Source: an uncultured Oscillospiraceae bacterium
Lineage (GTDB): Bacteria; Bacillota; Clostridia; Oscillospirales; Oscillospiraceae
DNA: 8,391 bases
NCBI GenBank assembly: GCA_944385455.1
Contig: CALWXI010000213.1
Coordinates: 1 to 8,391, forward strand
Reading direction: 5' to 3'
Each line of letters starts with the position of its first letter. Position 1 is the first letter of the stretch. Below, one piece after another: positions 1 through 7,029 of this stretch. The notes under the pieces were generated by a model. That model was not told where the DNA came from and did not search any database. It worked only from the letters and a program-made list of their open reading frames with translations. The position numbers and the translations under genes are program-made.

Positions 1-670
1 TATGCCTTGCTAAGCGGCGGCGCAGTATTCTAGTCAGATCTTCCGCTTCCTAGGGAGGGCCTAAAAATCCTCTGAAGGGCACATCGATGAAACCTCTGGT
101 GCCTGCTTGATACGCCCAGTTTTGGGTGGGTGCTGGGGGGAAGCGCGCTGCGCGTGCTTGCGGACTCAGGGCGATTTCCAATGGCATGGTCAACCCGACC
201 CTGTTTCCGTGGAGACCTGTTCTTGTGCACAGACATACTCCCATAGCGGTATTTCCGGCCTGTGTACGAAGCAGATTGTGAACCTGCAATGCGGTGCATC
301 GGCTCCGTTGCTGAGTCGTAACGCTGTGTGCAGCTGTAGCCTGCCTTGCGTGGGTATGGTGGATGGGAGGTCAGGCCGTCATCGCTCCCGGCCGGAGTTC
401 GGCGGCCCCCTGCTCTTTGAAACCATGCCTGCAAAAGAGGCTAAAGAAGCGGACAGACTGCGGTGGAAATCACCTAGGCTGTTCTTGCGAGGCAGAAAAG
501 GGATTGCAGTGCGGACTAAGTGGCAATCGGGTAGCGCGGACTGGCAACGCCGCGCCGCGGCGCCGAAGGGGGAACCGCCTCCATCGGCAACGAGAGGTGC
601 GCCGCGGGGAAAACCAACCCGTACCTAAGCCGTAAGATTTACCTTTTTTGCTGCCGCTTGCTTAGCGAAT
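1..670 (+). ncRNA. ole: OLE RNA (ornate, large, extremophilic RNA); 5' end may lie just before the window
   Basis: About 650 bases without a credible gene precede an OapA-like membrane protein gene and the dxs-tlyA-nadK-argR-recN run. That is the established location of OLE RNA in Firmicutes. The length fits the family (about 600 nt). Structure seen directly: the ends pair (9-22 with 652-666). Internal helices include 78-82/99-103, 115-119/133-137, 222-232/260-271 (11 pairs, one bulged G at 268), 300-305/313-318, 323-326/331-334, 365-369/385-389, 391-394/400-403, 462-465/471-474, 502-507/523-528 and 555-563/599-607, the last capped by 568-572/578-582. Known of the family: OLE RNA forms a membrane ribonucleoprotein with OapA and further proteins, OapB and OapC, and loss affects tolerance of cold, alcohols and Mg2+. 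No terminator separates it from oapA, so it is probably made as part of the operon transcript and processed. The promoter is not visible. I did not align it to the family model; the call rests on synteny, size and folding. Confidence 0.88.
9..666 (+). other. ole: Long-range terminal helix closing the OLE RNA
   Basis: GCTAAGC at 9-15 is perfectly complementary to GCTTAGC at 660-666. With one unpaired base near 658-659, the helix continues as GGCGGCG at 16-22 against TGCCGCT at 652-658, including G-U pairs. This gives about 14 pairs between segments some 630 bases apart. It brings the RNA ends together and sets the likely mature boundaries at roughly positions 5 to 670. Such a distant match is hard to explain except as an RNA structure. 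Confidence 0.75.
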
Positions 671-681
671 CTGAGTTTATT

Positions 682-693
682 TCCCATTTGGGA
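682..693 (+). promoter_or_regulatory. Small hairpin overlapping the oapA ribosome binding site
   Basis: TCCC at 682-685 can pair with GGGA at 690-693 around an ATTT loop, taking up the first part of the GGAGGG Shine-Dalgarno sequence (691-696) of oapA. Only four pairs are possible, so it would be weak. It lies 16 bases after the 3' arm of the OLE terminal helix. It might tune oapA translation or be chance. Confidence 0.25.
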
Positions 694-704
694 GGGTGTC
701 ATAT

Positions 705-1262
705 TTGAAGCGGGAAAAACGCACCAGGGAGAAAAAGAATGGTGCCAGCGCCCAGTACCGCTGGGCCTTGACGGTCTTCTGCATGGCGGTCGCACTGTCT
801 GCGGCGTTGAGTCTTGCGTCGGAGTCGATGCTCGACGGCGCGGGCACGGCGGTCGCCATTTTGATTCTGGCCATGTTCATCGGATTGGGCATTATTTTTG
901 ACATCATCGGCGTGGCGGTGACGGCGGCGGACGCCCGGCCCTTTCACTCCATGGCCGCACACAAGGAGAAGGGAGCGAAGGAGGCTTTGACTTTGCTGCG
1001 CAATGCCTCTCGGGTCTCCAGCGTCTGTAATGACGTGGTAGGCGATATCTGCGGCATCGTCAGCGGTGCCACCGGCGCGGTCATTGTTGCCCAGCTGCAG
1101 CAGGCTTTCAACACACGGACGGTTCTGATCTCGGTTGGCATTACAGCGCTGATTTCCGGCCTGACCATTGGCGGAAAGGCTCTTTCCAAGACGTTTGCCA
1201 TGAAGCAGAGTACGAAAGTGGTCTACCTGGCAGGGCGGTTCTTGCATGTGTTTCACCGTTGA
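705..1262 (+). CDS. oapA: OapA, OLE RNA-associated membrane protein
   Basis: A 185-residue protein with a very basic N-terminus (residues 1-19: K, R and E rich) and four hydrophobic segments at about 20-39, 47-73, 111-131 and 139-158. Between helices 2 and 3 is a polar stretch (about 74-110) with D66, D76, R78 and D110, and the C-terminus is basic. Topology, size and position between OLE RNA and dxs match OapA, the protein that binds OLE RNA and holds it at the membrane. From memory, OapA resembles the DUF21 membrane domain of CNNM/CorC-type magnesium transport proteins but lacks their CBS domains; no CBS domain is present here. I chose the TTG at 705 because GGAGGG (691-696) lies 8 bases upstream. 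A GTG at 696 would overlap that site and is unlikely. The stop is 15 bases before dxs. The basic tail could contact RNA, which is inference. Confidence 0.85.
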   Translation: MKREKRTREKKNGASAQYRWALTVFCMAVALSAALSLASESMLDGAGTAVAILILAMFIGLGIIFDIIGVAVTAADARPFHSMAAHKEKGAKEALTLLRNASRVSSVCNDVVGDICGIVSGATGAVIVAQLQQAFNTRTVLISVGITALISGLTIGGKALSKTFAMKQSTKVVYLAGRFLHVFHR

Positions 1263-1277
1263 TGGGAGGCGTTCGGC

Positions 1278-3134
1278 TTGATTCTGGAATCGATCCATTC
1301 CCCGAGTGATGTCAAGGCGCTGGATCGCAGCGCCCTGCCGCAGCTGTGTGAGGAGATCCGCGCCTTTTTGGTGGAGCATGTGGCGGAGACCGGCGGACAT
1401 CTGGCATCCAACCTGGGTGCTGTGGAGCTGACGGTCGCCATCCACCGGGTGTTTGACACCAGCCGGGACCGGCTGGTGTTCGACGTGGGGCATCAGTGCT
1501 ACGTCCATAAGATCCTCACCGGCCGCCAGGCGGATTTTTCCACACTGCGTCAGCTGGGAGGGCTTTCCGGCTTTCCCAAGCCGTACGAGAGCATCCACGA
1601 TGCCTTTATCGCAGGTCAGGCCTCCAATTCCGTCTCTGTGGCGTTGGGGATGGCCCGGGCCAGGACTTTGCTCCATCAGGATTACAGTGTGCTGGCCCTC
1701 ATCGGTGATGGCGCGCTCACCGGCGGATTGGCTTATGAGGGACTGAACAACGCCGGAGCCTCCGGTGAGCCGCTGATCGTGATTCTCAACGACAACGGCA
1801 TGTCCATCAATCCCAATGTGGGGGCCATCCCCTCTCATCTGAACCGTCTGCGGTCCAAACCGGCCTACTATCATTTTAAGAAGTGGTACCGCAGTCTGTT
1901 TGGCAAGCATCCCACAGACAATGCGCTGTATCGCTTCAACCACTGGATCAAATCCTCCGTGAAAAAAACCCTGTGGCCCTGGAGCACGCTGTTTGAGGAT
2001 ATGGGCTTTACCTACCTTGGCCCCATCGACGGCCATGATCTGCCCCGGCTGTGCGATGTGCTGCAGTGGGCCCGGGAGCTGAACCGGCCGGTGGTGGTCC
2101 ATGTGAATACCATCAAGGGCAAGGGTTATTCCTTTGCAGAGAAGGATCCCGGGAAATTCCACGGCATCGGGCCCTTTGATCCTGTTACCGGAATCGCACG
2201 TGCTCAGGGAGGAGAGACCTTCTCCGCGGTGTTCGGAAAGGCGCTCTCCGCCTGCGCCGCAGAGGATGACCGGGTGTGTGCCATCACTGCCGCCATGGCG
2301 GACGGGACGGGGCTGAGCGGCTTTGCCCGGGAATTTCCGGAGCGTTTTTTCGACGTGGCCATTGCCGAGGGACACGGCGTCTCCATGGCAGCCGGTCTGG
2401 CGGCTCAGGGTATGATCCCGGTGTTCGGCGTCTACTCCACGTTTCTGCAGCGGGGCTATGACCAACTGATCCACGACGTGGCGCTGGAGCGGCTGCATGT
2501 GGTGCTGGGAGTGGACCGGGCAGGACTGGTGGGCGCCGACGGCGAGACCCACCACGGCTGCTTTGACGCGCTGTTCCTTTCGGAGATCCCGGGATACACG
2601 GTGCTGTGCCCTTCCTCCTTTGCCGAGCTGCGGCATATGCTGCGCCAGGCGATTTTTGAGCTGGACGGTCCTGTGGCGGTGCGGTATCCTCGTGGCGGCG
2701 AAGGACGTTTTCGTGAGGATACGGCGGACGAGCCCATCGTCCGGCTGCGGCAGGGCGGGGACGTTACCCTGGTGGGCTACGGCATCATGGTGAACCATCT
2801 GCTGGAGGCGGCGGAGCTGCTGGAGGCGGAGGGGATCAGGGCCGGTATCGTGAAGCTCAACCGGATCTCTCCCCTGGAACACCAGCCGGTATGCGAGGCC
2901 ATCGGAAAGCCCCGGCGGCTGCTGGTACTGGAGGACTCTTTCGGTGCCGGCTGCGTGGGGCAGCGGATTGCCGCCATTCTGGCGGAAGCGGGGCTTGCTC
3001 CGGAAAAGCTGATTTTGAAGAACCTGGGCAAGACCTTTGCCCCGGAGGGCAGCGTTTCCCAACTGGAGCACTGCTTTGGACTGGATGGCGCCGCCGTTGC
3101 GGCAGCAGTGCGGGAGGCGATGCGGGATGACTAA
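1278..3134 (+). CDS. dxs: 1-deoxy-D-xylulose-5-phosphate synthase
   Basis: This thiamine diphosphate enzyme condenses pyruvate with glyceraldehyde 3-phosphate to give 1-deoxy-D-xylulose 5-phosphate. That is the first step of the MEP isoprenoid pathway and a precursor of thiamine and pyridoxal phosphate. Its 618 residues match the usual length of about 620. Visible motifs: H41 in the substrate-side loop, GHQCYVHKILTGR (71-83), the cofactor/Mg2+ site GDGALTGG (143-150) with NDN at 171-173, then the pyrimidine-binding domain with the catalytic Glu (E364), YSTFLQR (386-392), DRAGLVGADGETHHG (413-427) and VRYPRGG near 470. The common AEQHAV motif at the catalytic Glu reads AEGHGV here. The start is TTG at 1278, with GGGAGG at 1264-1269. 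The gene overlaps tlyA by 8 bases. A neighbouring isoprenoid gene such as ispA would be expected upstream of OLE but is outside the window. Confidence 0.97.
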   Translation: MILESIHSPSDVKALDRSALPQLCEEIRAFLVEHVAETGGHLASNLGAVELTVAIHRVFDTSRDRLVFDVGHQCYVHKILTGRQADFSTLRQLGGLSGFPKPYESIHDAFIAGQASNSVSVALGMARARTLLHQDYSVLALIGDGALTGGLAYEGLNNAGASGEPLIVILNDNGMSINPNVGAIPSHLNRLRSKPAYYHFKKWYRSLFGKHPTDNALYRFNHWIKSSVKKTLWPWSTLFEDMGFTYLGPIDGHDLPRLCDVLQWARELNRPVVVHVNTIKGKGYSFAEKDPGKFHGIGPFDPVTGIARAQGGETFSAVFGKALSACAAEDDRVCAITAAMADGTGLSGFAREFPERFFDVAIAEGHGVSMAAGLAAQGMIPVFGVYSTFLQRGYDQLIHDVALERLHVVLGVDRAGLVGADGETHHGCFDALFLSEIPGYTVLCPSSFAELRHMLRQAIFELDGPVAVRYPRGGEGRFREDTADEPIVRLRQGGDVTLVGYGIMVNHLLEAAELLEAEGIRAGIVKLNRISPLEHQPVCEAIGKPRRLLVLEDSFGAGCVGQRIAAILAEAGLAPEKLILKNLGKTFAPEGSVSQLEHCFGLDGAAVAAAVREAMRDD

Positions 3135-3951
3135 AAAGAGATTGGATGTGCTGCTGGTGGAGCGGGGGCTCCAGGAGAGCCGTCAAAAGGCCCAGGCTAC
3201 CATCATGAGCGGATTGGTGTTTGTCAGGGGCCAGCGGGTGGATAAGCCCGGTACCGCCGTGGCGGAGGACGCCCAGATCGAGGTGCGCGGAAATGTCCTG
3301 AAATATGTCAGTCGTGGCGGACTGAAGCTGGAAAAGGCCATGTCCACATTTCCAATCCAGCTGGAGGGCGCCGTCTGCGCGGATATCGGAGCTTCCACCG
3401 GTGGTTTTACAGACTGTATGCTGCAAAACGGCGCGGGAAAGGTCTACGCCGTGGATGTGGGCTACGGCCAATTGGCCTGGAGCCTGCGCAGTGATCCGCG
3501 GGTGGTGTGCATGGAGCGCACCAATGCCCGTTACCTCACTCATGAGCAGATCCCGCAGGAGCTGGATTTTGTCTCCATTGATGTCAGCTTCATCTCTTTG
3601 AAGCTGATTTTGCCCGCCGTATGGGGCCTTTTGAAGACAGGCGGCCACGTGGCCTGCCTGGTGAAGCCGCAGTTCGAGGCAGGGAAAGAGAAGGTTGGGA
3701 AAAAGGGGGTGGTCCGGGATCCCGCCGTGCATCTGGAGGTACTGGATCATTTTTTGGAACATGCAAAGGAGTCAAACTTTACAGTCATTGGAATTACATA
3801 TTCTCCGGTTCGAGGGCCAGAGGGGAATATTGAGTACCTGGGGTATTTGGAAAAAACGGAGACCGGAGCGGCCGGGACGTTTGACCTGCGCGGCCTTGTG
3901 GAGGAATCCCACCGGGTGCTGCGGGAGCATGGAGAGGGAGGCTGCGTGTGA
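3127..3951 (+). CDS. tlyA: TlyA/YqxC family S4-domain rRNA 2'-O-methyltransferase
   Basis: A 274-residue protein with an N-terminal S4 RNA-binding domain (about 1-60, starting KKRLDVLLVERGL and including the SRQKAQATIMSG stretch) and an FtsJ/RrmJ-like SAM methyltransferase domain (about 61-250). The SAM site is CADIGASTGGFTD (84-96), followed by VYAVDVGYGQLAW. Candidate catalytic residues are K67 in SRGGLKL, D152 in SIDVSFISL, K180 in VKPQFE and E232 in GPEGNIE, consistent with the K-D-K-E arrangement. Characterised TlyA proteins methylate ribose in 16S and/or 23S rRNA, and some relatives have been called hemolysins. The exact target here is not known. ATG at 3127 is chosen because GGGAGG (3112-3117) lies 9 bases upstream and the S4 domain starts there; a start at 3037 would add 30 residues read from dxs. 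Overlaps with dxs (8 bases) and nadK (4 bases) suggest translational coupling. Confidence 0.93.
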   Translation: MTKKRLDVLLVERGLQESRQKAQATIMSGLVFVRGQRVDKPGTAVAEDAQIEVRGNVLKYVSRGGLKLEKAMSTFPIQLEGAVCADIGASTGGFTDCMLQNGAGKVYAVDVGYGQLAWSLRSDPRVVCMERTNARYLTHEQIPQELDFVSIDVSFISLKLILPAVWGLLKTGGHVACLVKPQFEAGKEKVGKKGVVRDPAVHLEVLDHFLEHAKESNFTVIGITYSPVRGPEGNIEYLGYLEKTETGAAGTFDLRGLVEESHRVLREHGEGGCV

Positions 3952-4820
3952 GCGAAAAAAAGATTATTCTCTGCCCGAATCCCAATCGGGATCAGGGGAT
4001 GCAGGCCACCCGGGCCGCAGACGCCATTCTGCGGGAGATGGGATTCCGTACGGTGGTCTGTTCACCCTTCAAGGATCAGAAGGCCGGCGCCTTTGCGGAT
4101 TATCCCGTCCGCCCGCTGCCCCAGGAGCTGCGGGGCGCGGATCTGCTCATCACATTCGGCGGCGACGGCACGATCCTGCATCTTGCCAAGCTGGCGGCAT
4201 TGAACAAGATTCCGGTACTGGGCATCAACATGGGCGGACTGGGCTTTATCGCGGAGCTGGAGGCCGGGGAACTGGAGGCACTGCGCAAGCTGCGGGACTG
4301 GGACTTCATAACGGAGCAGCGCATGATGCTGGATGTCTCGGTGATCCGTGAAGGAAAACAGATTTACACAAATTTGGGGCTCAACGATGCGGTGATTCGG
4401 GAGGGTCCCATCTCTCATGTGATCCATCTGAAGATCTCCTCTGATGGCCGCCATTTGGCGGACATCGCGGGGGACGGTGTCATCGTTTCCACCCCCACCG
4501 GCTCCACGGCGTACTCTCTGTCTGCCGGTGGTCCGGTGGTGGAGCCGGTGGCGCAGACCATGATCGTCTGTCCCATTTGTACCCACAACATGCGTTTTTC
4601 CTCCTATGTCCTCTCACCGGAGCATGTGCTGACGGTGGAGCTGGAGCGCAACGGCCGCAAGCCGGTGTATCTGTGCGTGGATGAGAGCCGGGCGTTCTCT
4701 CTGCGGGCCGATGACAAGGTGCAGGTCCGGCGGAGCAAGCATGTGATGAAGCTGGTGCGGCTGACGGAAAAGAGCTTTTGTGAGATTTTTGCGAAAAAAA
4801 TGCTTCCGGGAGGGCTTTGA
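3948..4820 (+). CDS. nadK: NAD kinase
   Basis: Phosphorylates NAD+ to NADP+ in the cytoplasm and so sets the NADP(H) pool. The 290-residue length is typical. Motifs: N-terminal Rossmann-like strand KKIILCPNP (4-12); the ATP/NAD-kinase signature GGDGT (71-75) with the catalytic Asp at 73; GINMGGLGF (92-100); LNDAVI (145-150), where the family has NE or ND; and the glycine-rich DGVIVSTPTGSTAYSLSAGGP (176-196). CPICTHN (208-214) is the equivalent of the more common PICPH motif. The start is GTG at 3948, overlapping the tlyA stop as GTGA, with the purine-rich GGAGAGGGAGG at 3931-3941 as ribosome binding site. The stop is one base before the argR start codon. Pairing with tlyA, argR and recN is the common Firmicute order. 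Confidence 0.96.
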   Translation: MSEKKIILCPNPNRDQGMQATRAADAILREMGFRTVVCSPFKDQKAGAFADYPVRPLPQELRGADLLITFGGDGTILHLAKLAALNKIPVLGINMGGLGFIAELEAGELEALRKLRDWDFITEQRMMLDVSVIREGKQIYTNLGLNDAVIREGPISHVIHLKISSDGRHLADIAGDGVIVSTPTGSTAYSLSAGGPVVEPVAQTMIVCPICTHNMRFSSYVLSPEHVLTVELERNGRKPVYLCVDESRAFSLRADDKVQVRRSKHVMKLVRLTEKSFCEIFAKKMLPGGL

Positions 4821-4821
4821 G

Positions 4822-5271
4822 ATGAAAAATGACCGTCAATCCATGATTTTGGAGATCATTTCCCAGGAAAACATCGAGACCCAGGAGCAGCTGCTCTCCC
4901 GGCTGCAGGCAAGGGGGATCACCAGCACCCAGGCCACGATCTCCCGGGACATCAAGCAGATGCACCTCATCAAGGAGCCGGTTGGCCAAGGCGTTTACAA
5001 GTACGCCGTTTCGGGCAACCGTACCCGGCTGAACTTTGCCGAGAAGCTGCGGACCATCTTCCGGGAGAGCATCACCAGTGTGGCCAGCGCTCAGAATATC
5101 GTGGTGCTCAAGACCATGCCGGGCCTGGCCAGCGCTGCCTGCTCCGCGCTGGACAACATGGACATCACCTACATGGTGGGGTCCCTGGCGGGGGACGACA
5201 CCGCCTTTTTGCTGATGCGGGACGCGGAGTCCGCGGCCTCCTTCTGCGAAGAGATCAAGGAGATGCTCTGA
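4822..5271 (+). CDS. argR: Arginine repressor ArgR/AhrC
   Basis: A 149-residue transcription factor of the ArgR family. The hexameric regulator binds ARG boxes when loaded with L-arginine, represses arginine synthesis and often activates arginine breakdown. The N-terminal winged helix (1-70) carries the recognition segment STQATISRDIKQM (35-47). The C-terminal domain (about 80-149) mediates trimer contacts and arginine binding, with GDDTAFLL at 124-131 holding the acidic arginine-binding pair. The start ATG at 4822 follows GGGAGGG (4808-4814) by 7 bases; the in-frame ATG at 4780 lies inside nadK and adds no family sequence. I see no obvious ARG box near it. Its place here is conserved synteny, not evidence that OLE is arginine-controlled. 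Confidence 0.96.
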   Translation: MKNDRQSMILEIISQENIETQEQLLSRLQARGITSTQATISRDIKQMHLIKEPVGQGVYKYAVSGNRTRLNFAEKLRTIFRESITSVASAQNIVVLKTMPGLASAACSALDNMDITYMVGSLAGDDTAFLLMRDAESAASFCEEIKEML

Positions 5272-5305
5272 ACGCTGCGGATTTTGGCCAAGGGGAGCTG
5301 AGAGC

Positions 5306-6991
5306 ATGCTGGAATTGCTGCACATTGAGAATATCGCGGTGATCGAGGAGGCGGACATCCGGTTTTTCCCGGGATTTAACGCCCTCACCGGCGAGACCGG
5401 CGCCGGCAAGTCCATCGTCATCGACGCGATGGGCGCGGTGCTGGGGGGACGGACCTCCCGGGAACTGATCCGCACCGGCGCGGACCGGGCTTTTGTCAGC
5501 GCGGAATTCTCCGGCGTCTCGCCGGAGCTGCCCGGCCTTCTGGAGGTGGGAGCCGCGCCGGATGAGGACGGCGCGCTGCTGCTGCAGCGGGAGATCTACG
5601 GAGACGGCAAAAACGCCTGCCGGGTCAACGGCCGTCCGGTGACGGTGGCGCAGATGCGCCGCATCGGCAGCGAGCTTTTGAACATTCACGGCCAGCACGA
5701 CGGCGCGCAGCTTTTGGACGAGGAGCAGCACGGCGCGTATCTGGACCGGTTCGGCCGGACGGACGCGCCGCTGGCGGCGTACCGCCGGGCCTATGAGACC
5801 ATGACGGACCTGCGGGGCCGCATCCGGGCGCTGCAGATGGACGAGGCGGAGAAGGCCCGCCGGGTGGACAGCCTGCAGTTCCAGATCAATGAGCTGGAGC
5901 GGGCGGAGCTGGTGCCCGGCGAGGAGACGGAGCTGGCCCGCCGCCGGGAGCTGCTGCGCAACGGGGAGAAGTATCTCTCTGCCCTCAGCGGCGCGGACTA
6001 CTGCCTCAGCGGCGGGGACGAAAGCGGCGGCGCCGTGTCCGCCCTCCGGGACGCGGAGGAGGCCCTCTATGGCATCCGTACCCTGGGAGAGGACATGGGA
6101 GAGCTGTATCAGCGCCTGGAATCACTCCGCTGTGAAGCCTATGACCTTGCCGAGATCATCCGGGAAAAGCGGGAGGAATTCGACTTCTCGCCCGGTGAAT
6201 TGGATGCGGTGGAGAGCCGGTCGGACCTTCTGTACCGGCTGCGCAAAAAGTACGGCGCCACCACGGAGGAGATGCTGGCCTATCTGGACCGCTGCCGGGA
6301 GGAGCTGTCGGCCATCGAGTCGGCGGACGACACCCTGGCGCTGCTGGAGCGGCAGCTTTCCAAGGCGTCGGGGGCCGTCCGGTCCGCCGGCGCGGCACTG
6401 ACGGAGGCCCGGAAGACCGCCGCCTCCGTGCTGGAGGAGCGGGTGCAGTCGGAGCTGCGGGATCTGGATATGCGCAAGGTCCGCTTTGCCATCGACTTCG
6501 CGCCCCGGGAACCGGGGCCGGACGGCTGTGACGAGATCCGCTTCCTGATGTCCGCCAACGTGGGGGAGGACCTGCGGCCCATCGCCCGGATCGCCTCCGG
6601 CGGCGAGCTGGCCCGGATCATGCTGGCACTGAAAAACGTGCTGGCGGAGCAGGAGTCGGTGGGCACGCTGGTGTTCGACGAGGTGGACACCGGCGTTTCC
6701 GGCCGGGCGGCTCAGAAGGTGGCGGAGAAGCTGGCCCAGGTAAGCCGCCGCAAGCAGGTGCTGTGCGTGACGCATCTGCCGCAGCTGGCCGCCATGGCGG
6801 ACACCCATTTTTCCGTGGAGAAGGGGGAGCGCAGCGGCCGCACCTTCACCCATGTCGTCCAGCTGGACCGGGAGCGGCGCAAGGCGGAGCTGGCCCGGAG
6901 CACCGGCGGCGCCAAGGTGACGCCGGCGCTGCTGGAGAGCGCCGGGGAGCTGCTGGACGAGGCGGAGGCCTACCGGGCCACGCTGAAATGA
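5306..6991 (+). CDS. recN: DNA repair protein RecN
   Basis: A 561-residue SMC-like ATPase that acts early in recombinational repair of double-strand breaks. Its length fits the family (about 550-580). The N-terminal head has LLHIENIAVIEE and the Walker A motif GETGAGKS (29-36), with the Q-loop region NIHGQHDGAQLL near 128-140. Residues about 155-360 are charged, Leu/Glu/Arg-rich and coiled-coil-like. The C-terminal head has the ABC signature ASGGELARIM (430-439), Walker B LVFDEVDTGVSGR (455-467) and the H-loop region CVTHLPQLA near 490. The start is ATG at 5306, with AGGGGAG at 5291-5297. It begins 34 bases after argR and is the last gene of the operon; a strong terminator follows at once. 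GC content is higher here than in the first operon genes. Confidence 0.96.
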   Translation: MLELLHIENIAVIEEADIRFFPGFNALTGETGAGKSIVIDAMGAVLGGRTSRELIRTGADRAFVSAEFSGVSPELPGLLEVGAAPDEDGALLLQREIYGDGKNACRVNGRPVTVAQMRRIGSELLNIHGQHDGAQLLDEEQHGAYLDRFGRTDAPLAAYRRAYETMTDLRGRIRALQMDEAEKARRVDSLQFQINELERAELVPGEETELARRRELLRNGEKYLSALSGADYCLSGGDESGGAVSALRDAEEALYGIRTLGEDMGELYQRLESLRCEAYDLAEIIREKREEFDFSPGELDAVESRSDLLYRLRKKYGATTEEMLAYLDRCREELSAIESADDTLALLERQLSKASGAVRSAGAALTEARKTAASVLEERVQSELRDLDMRKVRFAIDFAPREPGPDGCDEIRFLMSANVGEDLRPIARIASGGELARIMLALKNVLAEQESVGTLVFDEVDTGVSGRAAQKVAEKLAQVSRRKQVLCVTHLPQLAAMADTHFSVEKGERSGRTFTHVVQLDRERRKAELARSTGGAKVTPALLESAGELLDEAEAYRATLK

Positions 6992-6993
6992 AC

Positions 6994-7029
6994 AAAAAAA
7001 CGGCTGACGCCATGGCGTCAGCCGTTTTT
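6994..7029. terminator. Bidirectional intrinsic terminator between recN and a convergent small gene
   Basis: CGGCTGACGC (7001-7010) and GCGTCAGCCG (7015-7024) form a perfect 10-bp stem around a CATG loop. It is preceded by seven A (6994-7000) and followed by five T (7025-7029). It can terminate recN transcripts rightwards and the minus-strand gene leftwards. The minus-strand stop codon (7018-7020) lies inside the stem. Confidence 0.92.

Noticed and set aside
30..434. Minus-strand frames of 134 and 79 residues in the OLE region
   Set aside because: Low-complexity translations with no family resemblance or Shine-Dalgarno sequence; antisense to the RNA.
107..635. Overlapping plus-strand reading frames of 173 and 90 residues inside the OLE region
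   Set aside because: No ribosome binding site, erratic composition (Cys, Arg, Gly rich), no recognisable family, and full overlap with helices of the structured RNA.
644..649. T-run that might be an intrinsic terminator for OLE RNA
   Set aside because: No adequate stem directly upstream, and the 3' arm of the terminal helix lies after it.
699..3071. A 790-residue open frame on the minus strand opposite oapA and dxs
   Set aside because: A GC-rich antisense shadow. The plus strand carries clear oapA and dxs, and the antisense product is rich in His, Gln, Arg and Pro with no domain.
2857..3762. A 301-residue minus-strand frame opposite dxs and tlyA
   Set aside because: Same kind of codon-bias shadow; no start signal and no family.
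4480..5475. A 331-residue minus-strand frame opposite nadK, argR and recN
   Set aside because: It spans three well-supported genes on the other strand and has no recognisable domain.
6122..6853. A 243-residue minus-strand frame inside recN
   Set aside because: Antisense shadow of recN, whose ABC signature and Walker B motif are intact in the plus frame.
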